From: Saprospiraceae bacterium
GTDB taxonomy: Bacteria > Bacteroidota > Bacteroidia > Chitinophagales > Saprospiraceae
Length of the DNA: 64,000 bases
Reading direction: 5' to 3'
Assembly (NCBI GenBank): GCA_016710585.1
Contig: JADJVN010000003.1
Location: forward strand, 124,001 to 188,000
A program made the translations under genes and the position numbers. Of this stretch, positions 27,188 to 38,812 are shown in pieces. Positions within the stretch are counted from its first letter, which is position 1. Every line of letters starts with the position of its first letter. A model generated the notes under the pieces. That model saw nothing but the letters and a program-made list of their open reading frames with translations, was not told the DNA's origin and searched no databases.

Positions 27188-27236
27188 TATATTTGCAAGG
27201 TTTTTCAAAGAGGGAACAGAAAAGTTCCCTTTTTTG
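27188..27236 (+). promoter_or_regulatory. rimP-nusA-infB promoter with terminator-like leader hairpin
   Basis: A perfect -7 box TATATTTG sits at 27188-27195. About 15 bp further on, AGGGAAC (27211-27217) and GTTCCCT (27224-27230) form a 7-bp stem with a 6-nt loop, followed at once by a TTTTT tract. It lies upstream of the rimP start (27254), not behind any gene on this strand. It could therefore act as a transcription attenuator of an operon that encodes the termination factor NusA (inference). Confidence 0.55.
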
Positions 27237-27253
27237 TTTGTCTAAATCAAGAT

Positions 27254-27724
27254 ATGTTCACGGAAGAAATCGAGAATTTATTGTCAGAAAAATTCAAAGA
27301 AGAAGGCTTTTTAGATTGTTTTTTGGTAGATTTGGAGCAAAATGGAAAGTATTTAATCGTCTACATCGATTCAGATGGTCCTTTGAGTTTTGATAAATGC
27401 AAAGAAGTATCTAGAGCTATTGAGTCCTATTTGGACGATAAAAAAGTACTTGGAGAAGACTATGTTTTGGAAGTATCCTCTCCTGGCGTAGATAGACCTT
27501 TAAGGTTTCCTCGCCAATTTATTAAAAATATTGGCAGAAATATTGCTATAAAGTATAATGATGCCGATCAAGTAGAAGGACTTTTAGAAGCTGCTGATAG
27601 CGATAAAGTACTTGTCTCTTGGGAGGAAGTGCGCAAAGATGGTAAAAAGAAAATCAAGGAAAATATGCAAGTAAGCATCGAATATAAATTAATTCATGAA
27701 GCAAAAATTCAAATTAAATTATGA
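27254..27724 (+). CDS. rimP: Ribosome maturation factor RimP
   Basis: A ~156-residue protein. I place the start at ATG 27254 ('MFTEEIENLLSEKF'), not at an in-frame upstream ATG (27161). The upstream one would add 31 unconserved residues and precede the promoter. Family motifs are 'YIDSDGPLSFDKCKEVSRAI' and 'YVLEVSSPGVDRPLRFPRQF'. RimP acts in 30S subunit assembly. Its stop overlaps the nusA start (ATGA at 27721-27724), so it is the first gene of the classical rimP-nusA-infB operon. Confidence 0.93.
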   Translation: MFTEEIENLLSEKFKEEGFLDCFLVDLEQNGKYLIVYIDSDGPLSFDKCKEVSRAIESYLDDKKVLGEDYVLEVSSPGVDRPLRFPRQFIKNIGRNIAIKYNDADQVEGLLEAADSDKVLVSWEEVRKDGKKKIKENMQVSIEYKLIHEAKIQIKL

Positions 27725-28956
27725 AACTTGTTGAAACTTTTGCTGAGTTTAAGGCTGGAAAAAATATAGATCGCCCTACCATGTTAAGGGTGTTGGAAGA
27801 CGTTTTCCGTTCACTCATTAAAAAGAAATATGCATCGGATGAGAACTTTAATGTCATCGTCAATGCTCAAAAAGGAGATCTTGAAATTTGGAGGGTCCGT
27901 ACCATCGTACCAGATGGTGAGGTTACTGATGATTTGAAAGAAATCGCCATTTCTGAAGCAATATCAATTGATGAAGATTATGAAGTCGGTCTAGAATGTT
28001 ATGAACAATTGAATTTAGATGATTTCGGTAGAAGGGCTATTATGGCTGCTAGACAAACATTGGTGTCTCGGATCAGTGAATTAGAGAAAGATGATGTTTA
28101 TAAAAAATATAGTGAACGCGAAGGAGAAATCGTAATCGGTGAAGTAAATCAGGTGCTGAAGAGAGAACTCTTGATCATTGATGATGCTACAAATAATGAA
28201 TTATTATTGCCTAGAACTGAAATGATCAAAGGAGACCATTTCAGAAAAGGAGATATCGTTAGAGCTGTGACCCGCAAAGTAGAATTGCGCAATGGATTGC
28301 CTTCAATTACCCTTTCAAGAACTGATTCCGCTTTCTTACAAAGATTAATGGAACAAGAAGTACCAGAAATAGAAGATGGACTCATCGCCATCAAAAAAAT
28401 AGTGAGAATGCCAGGAGAAAGAGCAAAAGTTGCGGTGGAATCCTTTGATGATCGAATAGATCCAGTCGGCGCTTGTGTCGGTATGAAAGGATCTCGTATA
28501 CATGGCATCGTGAGAGAACTTAGAAATGAAAATATAGATATCGTAAATTATACCAATAACTTAAATCTTTATATCCAAAGAAGCTTAACTCCTGCTAAAG
28601 TAAATAATATTGAAATCGATGAAGCCAATAAAAAAGCAAATGTATTTTTAAAGGCAGATCAATTATCTTTAGCAATAGGCAAGGGCGGTGCCAATATTAA
28701 ACTGGCATCGAGGCTTACAGGATATGAAATCGATGTATATAGAGACCAAGAAGAAGGTGAAGTAGATGATGTGGACTTAGATGAATTCAAAGATGAAATC
28801 GAACCATGGATCATCGAAGCATTGAAGAATATTGGTTGCGATACAGCGCGCAGTGTATTGAATTTAAGTAAGGATGAATTAATCAGAAGAACTGATTTGG
28901 AAGAAGAAACTATTCAAGAAATTTTGGATATATTAAAGTCAGAATTTGAAGAATAA
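27721..28956 (+). CDS. nusA: Transcription termination/antitermination factor NusA
   Basis: A 411-residue protein with the N-terminal RNAP-binding domain (~1-125), an S1 domain (~130-195), and two KH domains carrying 'DPVGACVGMKGSRIHGIVRE' and 'KADQLSLAIGKGGANIKLAS'. A single helix-hairpin-helix-like C-terminal unit (~355-410, 'EALKNIGCDTARSVLNLS') follows. It is shorter than the E. coli protein, which has two acidic repeats. It modulates pausing, termination and antitermination. It is translationally coupled to rimP and followed by infB after 31 bp. Confidence 0.96.
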   Translation: MKLVETFAEFKAGKNIDRPTMLRVLEDVFRSLIKKKYASDENFNVIVNAQKGDLEIWRVRTIVPDGEVTDDLKEIAISEAISIDEDYEVGLECYEQLNLDDFGRRAIMAARQTLVSRISELEKDDVYKKYSEREGEIVIGEVNQVLKRELLIIDDATNNELLLPRTEMIKGDHFRKGDIVRAVTRKVELRNGLPSITLSRTDSAFLQRLMEQEVPEIEDGLIAIKKIVRMPGERAKVAVESFDDRIDPVGACVGMKGSRIHGIVRELRNENIDIVNYTNNLNLYIQRSLTPAKVNNIEIDEANKKANVFLKADQLSLAIGKGGANIKLASRLTGYEIDVYRDQEEGEVDDVDLDEFKDEIEPWIIEALKNIGCDTARSVLNLSKDELIRRTDLEEETIQEILDILKSEFEE

Positions 28957-28987
28957 GCTCGTAATAAATAGATCTTTAAAATAGCGA

Positions 28988-31804
28988 ATGACTCGATTAT
29001 TAATTAAAGTAGCCACGGATTTCAATGTAGGATTATCGACAATCGTCGATCACCTGCACAAGAAGGGTTATGAACTCGACAGTAAGCCTACGGCGAAAGT
29101 AACAGACGAAATGTATGACGAGCTCCTCAAGGAGTTCCAAGGATCTATTAAGGAAAAGGAGCAAGCCACTCAATTGCAAAAACAAGCAGCCATTATCAAA
29201 GAAAAGCTGCATCCAAAAATAGAGGTAAATTTATTTGGTGAGCCAGTTGCTGCTAAAGTGACTGCAAAACCTACACCACCACCTCCTCCACCACCACCTC
29301 CTCCTGTTGAAGTCCCTGTTGTAGTTGAAGAAGTTATAACTAAAGCTGAAGAACCTCCAGTAGTAGAGAAAGAAGAGGTCATCACAGCCAAGGTAGATGA
29401 GTCTTTAAAGCCTAAGTTAAAAGTTGTCGGTAAAATAGATCTAGATAAAAAACCTACAGCTGCAGAGGCAAAAGAGAAACCCAAAACAAAAAAAACTAAG
29501 GCAGCAGAAAAGACAACCGTGGAGCCAGAACTCCCATTGGAGACTGCAAAGCCAGTAATTGAACAAAAAGAAATCGAAACTCCTGCACCAGTTACAGAAG
29601 AGTTGACCAGAATCAAAGCCCCTGAATTAAAGGGTCTGAAGATTATTGGAAAAATAGATACAGACAAATTTAAAGAAAAAGAAGCGCCTAAAAAGCCTAC
29701 TGATAAAAAGCTTGTTGTCACTCCGGGTACAACCAATATGAGTGATGCAGACAAGAAGAAGCGAAAGCGAAAGCGCAAGAAAATCGATACTAAAGATTTC
29801 TCCAAGGATGCTTCGGGAGCTCCTGCTGCAGCAAGACCTAGATTGGTCAGAGGACCAAAGAAAGTCGAAGTAGTTAAAGAAGTTACACAGAAAGAGATAG
29901 AGGACAAGATCAAAAATACCATGGCGCGTTTGAACATGGGTAAGAAGAATGTCCGTCAAAAAATTCGTAGAGACAAACGCGATGAAATGCGTGAATCTCG
30001 CGAACAGCGTGAAGCCAGTGAGATAACCAATGTCATACAATTAACAGAATTCGTGACCGTATCTGAGCTTTCCAGTTTATTGGATGTGCCAGTAACAGAT
30101 GTGATCATGACTTGTATGAATATGGGAATCATCGTTTCCATCAATCAGAGACTTGATGCAGAAGTAATAGAAATCCTTGCAGAAGAATTCAATGCTAAAA
30201 TAGAATTTATCTCTGCAGAAGAAGAAAAAACAGATGAAGAAGTAGACATTGATGATCCAAAAGATCTCAAACCTAGAGCCCCAATAGTCGCTGTAATGGG
30301 ACACGTGGATCATGGTAAGACCTCATTGTTGGATTATATTAGAAAAGCCAATGTCGTATCAGGTGAAGCTGGAGGTATCACTCAGCATATCGGAGCTTAT
30401 GAAGTCAATGTAGGCGCTCAGAATAAAAAAATTACCTTCCTTGATACACCTGGTCACGAAGCCTTTACAGCGATGCGTGCTAGAGGAGCGAAAGTAACTG
30501 ATGTGGCAGTAATTATAGTCGCAGCTGACGATAAGATCATGCCTCAAACAAAAGAGGCAATATCCCACGCACAAGCAGCAAACGTACCTATGGTATTTGC
30601 CATCAACAAAATAGATAAAGCAGGAGCAGATCCTGAAAGAATCAAAAATGAACTTTCTCAGATGAATCTCCTCGTCGATAGCTGGGGAGGTAAGTATTCA
30701 TCTCAAGAGATTTCAGCAAAATCAGGTACTGGAATAGATGCCCTGTTAGAAAAAATATTGTTAGAAGCTGAAGTTCTCGAACTTAAAGCCAATCCAAATA
30801 GACTTGCTCTCGGAACAGTAATCGAAGCATCATTAGATAAAGGTCGAGGTTATGTAACCAAATTGCTGGTTCAAAACGGAACACTTAAGATGGGTGATGT
30901 CATGATCGCAGGAGAGAATTCTGGTCGTGTCAAAGCGATGTTCAATGAACGTGGTCAAAAGTTAAAAGAAGCTGGTCCATCAGCACCAGTTTTAGTCTTA
31001 GGTCTCACAGGAGCTCCTACTGCAGGAGAGAAGTTCAAGGTCATGGAAGATGAAGCAGAAGCAAGACAGTTAGCTACCAAGAGATCACAGATCTCTAGAG
31101 AGCAAACAACTAGAGCCTCTAAGCGTATTTCCCTCGACGAGATCGGAAGAAGGCTTGCTTTGGGCAATTTTAAAGAATTGCGCTTGATTATCAAAGGAGA
31201 CGTGGATGGATCCGTAGAAGCCTTGGCAGATAGTTTGATCAAATTGTCCATTGAGACGATCCAAGTCACTGTCATTCACAAAGCTGTGGGACAAATCATT
31301 GAGTCCGATATTCTCCTTGCCTCTGCTTCGGAAGCGATAGTCATTGGATTCCAAGTGCGACCATCCGTTTCTGCAAGAGCTTTAGCTGAAAAAGAAGGCG
31401 TAGAGATCAAGACATACTCTATCATCTATGAAGCCATAGACGAGATCAAACTTGCGATGGAGGGAATGCTTGAACCAACCAAAGAAGAAGAAATAGTAGG
31501 TACTGTCGAAGTGCGAGAAGTATACAAGATTCCAAAGATTGGTACTGTCGCAGGAGGTATCGTCACAAGTGGAAAAATCATCAGAAACAATCTTATTCGT
31601 GTCATCCGCGAAGGTATCGTCGTCTATCCAAACAAAGAGGGCGGCAGTGCAGAACTCGCCTCATTGAAGCGCTTCAAAGATGATGTCAAAGAAGTGAAGA
31701 ACAATATGGAATGCGGTATAGCAGTCAAGAACTACAATGACCTCAGAGTAGGTGATATCATCGAAGCGTATGAGATTACTGAGGTGAAGCAGAAGTTGAA
31801 GTAA
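28988..31804 (+). CDS. infB: Translation initiation factor IF-2
   Basis: A 938-residue GTPase. An N-terminal IF2_N-like part (~1-55) is followed by a long low-complexity linker with a polyproline run (~96-108) and Lys/Glu/Pro repeats, another IF2_N segment (~345-395), then the G domain from ~430: G1 '[13 protein letters not shown]', switch '[12 protein letters not shown]', G3 'DTPGHEAF', G4 'NKID'. Domains II-IV follow ('[18 protein letters not shown]' near the end). It places initiator tRNA on the 30S subunit. The GC-richer linker creates long antisense open frames that are not genes. Confidence 0.97.
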   Translation: MTRLLIKVATDFNVGLSTIVDHLHKKGYELDSKPTAKVTDEMYDELLKEFQGSIKEKEQATQLQKQAAIIKEKLHPKIEVNLFGEPVAAKVTAKPTPPPPPPPPPPVEVPVVVEEVITKAEEPPVVEKEEVITAKVDESLKPKLKVVGKIDLDKKPTAAEAKEKPKTKKTKAAEKTTVEPELPLETAKPVIEQKEIETPAPVTEELTRIKAPELKGLKIIGKIDTDKFKEKEAPKKPTDKKLVVTPGTTNMSDADKKKRKRKRKKIDTKDFSKDASGAPAAARPRLVRGPKKVEVVKEVTQKEIEDKIKNTMARLNMGKKNVRQKIRRDKRDEMRESREQREASEITNVIQLTEFVTVSELSSLLDVPVTDVIMTCMNMGIIVSINQRLDAEVIEILAEEFNAKIEFISAEEEKTDEEVDIDDPKDLKPRAPIVAVMGHVDHGKTSLLDYIRKANVVSGEAGGITQHIGAYEVNVGAQNKKITFLDTPGHEAFTAMRARGAKVTDVAVIIVAADDKIMPQTKEAISHAQAANVPMVFAINKIDKAGADPERIKNELSQMNLLVDSWGGKYSSQEISAKSGTGIDALLEKILLEAEVLELKANPNRLALGTVIEASLDKGRGYVTKLLVQNGTLKMGDVMIAGENSGRVKAMFNERGQKLKEAGPSAPVLVLGLTGAPTAGEKFKVMEDEAEARQLATKRSQISREQTTRASKRISLDEIGRRLALGNFKELRLIIKGDVDGSVEALADSLIKLSIETIQVTVIHKAVGQIIESDILLASASEAIVIGFQVRPSVSARALAEKEGVEIKTYSIIYEAIDEIKLAMEGMLEPTKEEEIVGTVEVREVYKIPKIGTVAGGIVTSGKIIRNNLIRVIREGIVVYPNKEGGSAELASLKRFKDDVKEVKNNMECGIAVKNYNDLRVGDIIEAYEITEVKQKLK

Positions 31805-31923
31805 GGGAGAGGTGATATTGGTTTTGCCTATTGCATAATCTTGGCAAAAGTGTACCGGAATTAAAAAACAGCCAATCCAGAGCAAGGTAGACCACCCAAA
31901 TCTATGTAGGCTTTATCCATTTC

Positions 31924-33073
31924 TTACAAACTTTTATTGATTAAACCTATAATGTCTTTACTACGAGTATCTACTAAAAGCATACGTTGCCTTACTGCAT
32001 TATCAGGCTTTTGATACCAATCGTAAAATTCTTGTATTACTTCAGCTTTCGCTTTATCAGTTTTTAAAGTATCAATAGGTTTTGGATTTATAAATTGCAG
32101 TACATCTATACCTACTTCTTTCATATGCTCTTCAAAATACAACTCATACACCATCATATTGAGTATATCTTCTAAATGCGAAGCAATACGAGTATTACTT
32201 GTATGGGATAGGATTTGTGGGGTTTCTTTGTTGTGTAATAAAAGTAAATAATCTACAAGGGCTATGAATGGGGCTTGTTGTTCAGGATTAATATCCGCAA
32301 TAGGAAAAATCCTTAGTTCATTAATTTTAAATTGTGGAAATACTTTTCTAGATAATTTACCAAAGTATAATGCAAACCATAGACTAATTAATTTAGAATT
32401 AATAATACCCAAAATATATTTTATTGAAAAATCATTATTTAGAGTATGTATAATCATACTATTATTATCATAATGTGTTTTTAGAATTCTTATAGCAAGC
32501 ATTGATAAACAATGCAAGGGTCCATAAGAATTAGCCCTTTAAAATTCTTTCTCCTTCAAATAATCTTGCTTCTCTAGGTCTAGATAAATTTCTTCCATAT
32601 TTAATAAATTGACCACCCCATTTTAAATAGTATCTGTTTACATCAGAGCCTTCTAAATATTGAACCCAAGTATTGTCAATTTTTGTTTTACTATGATATA
32701 CTCTATCTTTTTTCATTTTCATGTTTTTCTTATCAAATTAACCCTTCTCCAACTGTAAATCAATATTTACTCCAATTTTTAACTTCACAACACTCTTGAA
32801 GTTCCTTACCTTTAATATTTATGAGAAAATCAAACGCCCCACTTTTTGAATTGTCTCGGAATTTGTAATTAAGACTTACTTGATTTTAAATATTCTTCTA
32901 CTGATTTAATGGTTCTAGTTGTTGGAATGTTATTTTGCCATTCAAGATATTCTAAAGTTTTTTTTCCGTGGTTATTGAAGCCTACTATAAGAGTATCAAC
33001 ACTTGCACTTTCAAAAACATTTGCATAATTTTGGATTACTTTAATATTACCCATTTTAGATAGTATATACTGT
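31924..33073 (-). pseudogene. Decayed C-terminal (specificity) half of the N6-adenine methyltransferase
   Basis: This is the continuation of the methyltransferase at 33075-35210, broken into pieces. Reading onwards, coherent fragments occur in shifting frames: 'NNWLTLDTNSDLR', then 'NIKVIQNYANVFESASVDTL' (33054-32869), then 'NYKFRDNSKSGAFDFLINI', then 'YLEGSDVNRYYLKWGGQFI' (32722-32531), and finally a 197-residue piece (32517-31924) with 'INSKLISLWFALYFGKLSRK', a TaqI-like specificity domain, and a helical tail. At least four frame changes or stops separate them. The target-recognition part is therefore almost certainly not made. Confidence 0.75.
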
Positions 33074-33074
33074 C

Positions 33075-35210
33075 TTAAATCTGAATTTGTGTCAAGAGTA
33101 AGCCAATTATTTGGGGTGATATAAAAAGGTTACAGCCATTTTTCTTAAGTAATTCAGTGCCTTTTTCAATAAAAAGTATGTACAAATTAATCTTAAATTG
33201 AGTAAGACTATAATGATTTTTATATAGTTTCTTATCTTCACTTGATAAGTTACCTCTTGAAAAAACATACGGTGGATTACCAATTACAATATCAAAACCA
33301 TCTTTTACCCCAAACATCCACCAAGCATCAAACCAAGTACAGCTTTTATCTTCAAAGGGATTAAACTCACTTATTTTTAGGTAAATATCGCCATCTTCTT
33401 TGCTTACCCATTCTTTGGCAGTAGCCCATAGTTTGTTTTGTAGGTTTTTAAATTGGCGTTCTAAGTCTTTTTTATCTTCTTTGCTGGCATCAAAATAATC
33501 GTGGCGTAATTTTTCAATTGCTTTGGCTATATCCAAGCTACCACTAAGGTCGCTTTTTGGTTTTCCCAATGGTATCAATGTATTGGCACATACAATTTTA
33601 AAAGCTAAGTTGGGTAAAGGTTGTGGGGCTACTTCATCTACAACCAAGCTCAACCAAAAACGAAGCCTTGCAATGTCCACTGCACCACTATCAATATCTA
33701 CTCCATAAATACTTTCTTCAATAATATGTTTTTTAAGGTCGGCAGGGCTTTTGGCTTTCATCCCTTTGCTATCTTCAATAGGTATTTTGAGGTGGTAAAT
33801 TTCGTGTAGCAAACCCATAGGGAAAGCTCCTGAACCAATGGCAGGGTCACAAATTTTTACATCTTCTAAGGCTCTGTCTATTAGTTTAATTTCGTCTTTA
33901 TCAAAAATGCTTATATCAAAAGTATCGTTGTACAGTTTTAGTTTGGCTTTAAAATCTTCGTTTTCTTCATTGCCTGTATAAGTGAATATGTAATTGTGCA
34001 AACTCTCCCGGCACATATAATGTACTATATCTTTTGGGGTGTAAAATGCTCCTTTGTCTTTGTTATCTTCTAATAAGTTTTCAAAAATATGCCCCAACAT
34101 TTCAGGGTCAACGGCTACGGTGTGTTCATCTGGTGCATCTTCGTAAATGGTAAAGTTGTAATTATTGAAAGTAGTAAATAGCTTATCAAATATTTCGGAA
34201 GGCAATGCAATTTTATCATACTTAAAATCTTGAGCTTTGTCAAATAAACCACCATTAAGGTATGGGAAACGAAATTCATTACTTTCTTTTTGTACATCTA
34301 CATTGTTCAGAGTATCAAAAAATAAAGGCACTAAATATTCGCTATAAAAACTGTCTTTGTATTTGGCATTTTTATACAATTCAAATAAATAATCTGGGTT
34401 GCCTTCGCCCCATTGTTTTGTTTTAGGCACTGACAACCAACCTTTCTTTTGAATAAAGTATAAAAACACAATACGCCCCATCATTCGTTTAAAGAAATCA
34501 CGGGCTTGTTTTTCATCGTTATTAAAATAATTTCGTAATTGAAAATGTGCTTCGTGGGTTGGTGTTTCTACCCATTTGCTTCCTTTTTTAATATATCGCT
34601 TACCTGTTATGAACTCTACAAAATCATCATATATCTCTTTATACTGAGCAAAGAACTCTTTACTTAATTTTTCAACACTAAATGCTTCTTCAAAATCATT
34701 TAGGGTTAGGAACTGGTATAAATTGCCTTGTTGTTTTTGTATGAGCCTATCAAAGCGAATAGAAGCCGTTAAGGCTTTTTCGCCTTTGCCAAAAAGGTAA
34801 GTGTATCGCTTAGGTGCTGTTTCTTTATCTTCAACTGTATTGGTTTCTTTGTTGCGAATTTTGCGTTTGCTGATATAACTAAAACGCCATTTATCGCCTT
34901 GTACAAATACCACCATTGCCCCTGCAACCTGTTGTGTAATGCTTTTAATAAGGTTACGCAATGCCACACGGTTACGAGTAAGGTTTACTTTATCTGCTAA
35001 TTGTATTTCAAAAATGCCAATTTTTGTATAATCATCTATGGCGTAGTTACCTAATGAGTAACAGTCGGTGTATAAGTCGCTTTTGCCTAAATTTAAAGGT
35101 GCATCGTTTGCCAATAGGTTATTATTGGTAAACTGGGTTTGAATAAAAGATTTCCATACCTTACGATTGTAAGGTGCTTCTAATATATTTCTTATGTCAG
35201 ATATTGTCAT
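33075..35210 (-). pseudogene. Eco57I-like N6-adenine DNA methyltransferase, catalytic part (truncated by frameshift)
   Basis: A 711-residue open part. The N-terminal ~350 residues are typical of large type IIG/Eco57I-class enzymes. The methyltransferase domain has SAM motif I 'DPAIGSGAFPMGLLHEI' (~453-469) and catalytic motif IV NPPY in 'DIVIGNPPYVFSRG' (~645). The frame breaks at 'NLFISPQ', where the C/A run near 33108-33115 shifts the reading; the correct 'NNWLTLDTNSDLR' is in another frame. The product would lack its target-recognition domain. It lies 15 bp downstream of the PLD-helicase gene, and both belong to one restriction/defence module. Confidence 0.8.
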
Positions 35211-35225
35211 TATTTTATTTTTGCT

Positions 35226-38200
35226 TTATACTAATGTTTCAGAAATAATAATTTTTGGCTCTATTGGTGCTATTTCCTTTTTTAATTGACGCTTAATTTT
35301 AGTCGTATATTTCTGTGCTAATTTTATTATTTCTCTTTCTATCTTATCAGCATCGGGTTCGTTTCGCATTTTGTATACTTCGTTGGTAAGGTTGGCATAA
35401 GTACCATTTTTAAGCAATGGTAATAGGTTTACTGCGCTCTCTTTGCCATCTTCTGTAATGAGTAAATCTGCTAACCAATTGTTTAAATGCTTGATAGCTG
35501 AATTGGCTCGTATATCGTCTGTATCTTCTCTTCCACCTACCATTTCGGGTTTGGTAATATCTCTTTCAAATTGCTCTACAATATGATTGATATGCTTGTA
35601 ATGTATTTCGGGAATTGGCAAAATACCTTCTTCGGTTTTAGTAGCTTCAAATATTTTTACTGCTTTTTCAAATGGTATTGTATAGGATTTGCCTTGACTA
35701 TGTACATAAATGTTTTTATACGCTCCATTTTTTATAAATGCTATACTACTTTCGGTAGTAGCAGATTTACGAATACAACGAATTTTTAAAGGCATTTTTT
35801 GTATAGCTTTAAAATGCTCTGGATTTTGTTCTTTGAATTTTCGTAGAAACTCTAAATAAATACTTCTTATATCTACATCATCATCTTTTTTATTAGGGTC
35901 AAACATTCCCCATTGTTCTATAATTTCTTGTAATGAATAAATTCTATTGTCTTCACCATAGGCACTGTGGCTACTTTGTAATTTACCCAATGATCTATTT
36001 TTTAGGTTTATTCTATCATCGCCTTGCTCTGAAGGATAAAAATTGTAGTTGTAAATAAAATTGGCTTTACTACCGATACGATTGATACGCCCTAAACGCT
36101 GAATGAGTTTTGTAGGGTTCCACGGTGTATCATAATTTACAATTACATTGGCTCTGTGTAAGTTGATACCTTCTGCTAATACATCGGTAGTGAGAATAAT
36201 GTCATAATCATTCTTAAATGCTTTTTCATAGTTAGCATCAAAGTTTTCTCTAATGATTTCAAAATCTCGGTTACGATTTTCGGCTGTAATACTTAATACT
36301 TTGTATGTTGTTTCATTATTCAGTCTATTTTTTAAGTAAGTCAATGTATCTACACTTTCTGTAAAGATTACCAACTTGCCTAATTCGTTTTTATCGGTAT
36401 TGAAATATTCTGATTTTAGAAGCTCAACAAATACATCCCATTTAGGGTCGTTGTTTTCTTCTATGGCTTGCCATCGAGTATTTAATGCTGTTAAATATTC
36501 AAAGTCCTTTTTAAGTCCATCAATAAATTTAGGTCGTACTTTGCCATCTTTATCTTTTAATTCTTTGCTGAAATCCTTTTGTTCAAAGGTTCTATTTCGT
36601 GGATTAAATTCATCATTTTTCTTCTGCATCTCAAATTCAATTTCTTCATCTGTATATCCTTTATCCATCATATCAGTTACAGAAATAGAGGTGTCAGGTG
36701 CAATATATACTTTGTTGTTTTCGTACATTTCTATCATATAACCTGTAGAAGTGGTTATCTTTTGCAATGACTTTTTAAAGGCATAAAAACTACTTTCTAA
36801 TCGCTTAATTAATTGATTGTGCATAATGCTTGCCAATGACTTTGAAATTGTTTCTGCATTTTGGTATGTTCCATTATTGGCTTCATCCGTTAAATATGCA
36901 ATAGCCTGGTATCTATAAAAATCAATTTTATTTTTATCAATAATAGTATTAAAGGTTTCTAAAAATAGTTCTGCAAAATCTGTAGGCAATAAATACTCAT
37001 TGGTAAATGGTTCTGCAACTTTAGGAAAGTAAATTTTTTGTTCTATTAAATCCTTGCTGTATCTGTCATTCTTTTGTAAATCGGTTCTTGTTCTACGAAT
37101 AGTAATATCTTTAATTACCTTATCTCGTATGTCGTTAAATATTTCTTGTATTGAAGCAAGGTTAATAGGATTTTGGCTTATTTCTTCTTTATACTTTTGA
37201 GTAAGTGGGTAGAAATATTTTTGTAAATTATTTTCGGGAACAGAAGGTAAAGTACAGTTTCTTTCATCTTGAAATAAAGTCAATAATCTGTAAATATCAT
37301 CGGGCTTATTGTTTAGTGGTGTAGCAGAAATTAAAACAACTTTCTTTTCAAAGCCTTCTACACCACCAATGAACTCTCTACCTGACTTACAAATTATCTG
37401 TAAATTTTGAAACTGTTGGCTTTTATGATTTCTGAATTTATGAGCTTCATCTACTAATATTAAATCGTAGCGTTCTTTATCGTTCTTAAACTTACCATCA
37501 ATGATTTTATCCAAACTACCATTGGTAATAAAATCGCAATAATTTTGTATTTCAAAATCTTTAAAAGTACTCGTCCAATTCTTTTCTAATGCAGGTGGAT
37601 AAACAACTAAAATTCTTGTTTTAGGGCCATTGGTTATTATAAACTTTTTAGCCAATAGTGCTGACATTACCGTTTTACCTGTACCCACCACATCTGCAAG
37701 AAAAAACCCATTGTGTTTTAATAATAATTCATAACCTTGATTGACTGCATCTATTTGATAGCTTAGTTTTTTGAACTTCTTTAATGGAATATCACTAATG
37801 CTATCTGGGTCATACTCTATATTTTTACCAAAGAACTCAATTAAGAATTTTACATACAGTTCAAATGGTGTAGGTGTAGCATCTAAATAGGTTTTCTTAA
37901 TTAAAGCTGGTGCATCTACTGGCAATATGGGTGTGCTTTGTTCCCATAGCTTATCAAACTCATCATTTGCAAATTTTACATTTGTATAGTCTGAAAGTTG
38001 GATATTCATTTCATAATTATGCTCTACATCTTCTAACCCCAAACCTTGTGCAGATAAATTAGACGAACCCATAATAACAGTATTATTAGGATTATCGCTA
38101 TTGAAATTGGGTGAAAGGAAAATGTAAAATTTAGAGTGCAATTTTTTCGAATTATGCGCTCTAATTTCTATTCTACCATCGCCTATGTCTTGTATTAATT

Positions 38201-38534
38201 GTAATATGCCTTCTTCAATGTTTTTACCATATTTAGCATTTAGTATATCCTCTTGTATGCTTTCATAAAAACTTTGTTTAGCATCTTTAGCATTTAGATT
38301 GAATAATAAACCTTGCTTTTGTGCTAATGCAATAAATGGGTCAACATTGATACCTGCAATTATTTTTACTTTAAGTGTATCTGGAAAGTGTTTGCGAATA
38401 GCAAAATAACCTGAAGCTCTAAAGTAACCGATAACAGATTTGAAATACTCAATGTTTTGCATATTCTCAAATACTCTTACAAACTTATTGTATAGTGTAT
38501 TGTCGCCTTGATTTGTAAAGAAATTCAATCCCAT
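35226..38534 (-). CDS. PLD-like nuclease / SNF2-type helicase fusion (restriction-defence effector)
   Basis: A 1102-residue intact protein. Residues ~20-200 form a phospholipase-D-like nuclease module with one HxK motif (H133 in 'KLHSKFYIF') followed by 'IMGSSNLSAQGL'. From ~255 a superfamily 2 (SNF2-like) helicase follows: Walker A 'ADVVGTGKTVMSALL' (K287), DEAH box 'LILVDEAHKFRN' (361-364), motif III 'LISATPLNN' and motif VI 'LIQRLGRINRIGS'. It ends with a ~200-residue helical tail. It is adjacent to an N6-adenine methyltransferase, an arrangement functionally like the ATP-dependent PLD-nuclease restriction enzymes NgoAVII and CglI. It probably translocates on and cuts unmodified DNA (inference). 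Confidence 0.85.
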   Translation of the reverse strand: MGLNFFTNQGDNTLYNKFVRVFENMQNIEYFKSVIGYFRASGYFAIRKHFPDTLKVKIIAGINVDPFIALAQKQGLLFNLNAKDAKQSFYESIQEDILNAKYGKNIEEGILQLIQDIGDGRIEIRAHNSKKLHSKFYIFLSPNFNSDNPNNTVIMGSSNLSAQGLGLEDVEHNYEMNIQLSDYTNVKFANDEFDKLWEQSTPILPVDAPALIKKTYLDATPTPFELYVKFLIEFFGKNIEYDPDSISDIPLKKFKKLSYQIDAVNQGYELLLKHNGFFLADVVGTGKTVMSALLAKKFIITNGPKTRILVVYPPALEKNWTSTFKDFEIQNYCDFITNGSLDKIIDGKFKNDKERYDLILVDEAHKFRNHKSQQFQNLQIICKSGREFIGGVEGFEKKVVLISATPLNNKPDDIYRLLTLFQDERNCTLPSVPENNLQKYFYPLTQKYKEEISQNPINLASIQEIFNDIRDKVIKDITIRRTRTDLQKNDRYSKDLIEQKIYFPKVAEPFTNEYLLPTDFAELFLETFNTIIDKNKIDFYRYQAIAYLTDEANNGTYQNAETISKSLASIMHNQLIKRLESSFYAFKKSLQKITTSTGYMIEMYENNKVYIAPDTSISVTDMMDKGYTDEEIEFEMQKKNDEFNPRNRTFEQKDFSKELKDKDGKVRPKFIDGLKKDFEYLTALNTRWQAIEENNDPKWDVFVELLKSEYFNTDKNELGKLVIFTESVDTLTYLKNRLNNETTYKVLSITAENRNRDFEIIRENFDANYEKAFKNDYDIILTTDVLAEGINLHRANVIVNYDTPWNPTKLIQRLGRINRIGSKANFIYNYNFYPSEQGDDRINLKNRSLGKLQSSHSAYGEDNRIYSLQEIIEQWGMFDPNKKDDDVDIRSIYLEFLRKFKEQNPEHFKAIQKMPLKIRCIRKSATTESSIAFIKNGAYKNIYVHSQGKSYTIPFEKAVKIFEATKTEEGILPIPEIHYKHINHIVEQFERDITKPEMVGGREDTDDIRANSAIKHLNNWLADLLITEDGKESAVNLLPLLKNGTYANLTNEVYKMRNEPDADKIEREIIKLAQKYTTKIKRQLKKEIAPIEPKIIISETLV

Positions 38535-38812
38535 TATTCAATTTTTTAATTTGATCAGTTAATTCACAAATTGTATTATCATTTTATACCTCTTCAACTT
38601 TCTCAGTTTACATTTGCCAAGTCAAACTTTGCTTAGTAGATCAATATCACTAAATTAGGCTAAGCAATAATAGCTTTTTTGTTACCTTAGTTTCTATATT
38701 AAAGAACTCAACTTGTTAGCTAAATTAACAGGCCAATTTTTGACAAATATAAGCTATAATATTAATTCAAAGTAAAGAACTTTAATTTACCTAATTGATC
38801 AGTTTAAATTCA

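Noticed and set aside
27161..27253. Upstream ATG for rimP
   Set aside because: It lies upstream of the -7 box and would add 31 residues containing the leader hairpin; the family start fits ATG 27254.
29170..30040. Long antisense frames over infB (up to 255 codons)
   Set aside because: They mirror the Pro/Lys/Glu-rich linker of IF-2; composition (Gly, Ser, Phe runs) is an artefact of the complementary strand.
31822..31849. Terminator for infB (TTTTGCC/GGCAAAA)
   Set aside because: The 7-bp stem has a 14-nt loop and no T run follows on the plus strand.
36376..36741. 121-codon plus-strand frame inside the PLD-helicase gene
   Set aside because: Antisense shadow of an intact conserved coding sequence, with Ser/Phe-rich meaningless translation.
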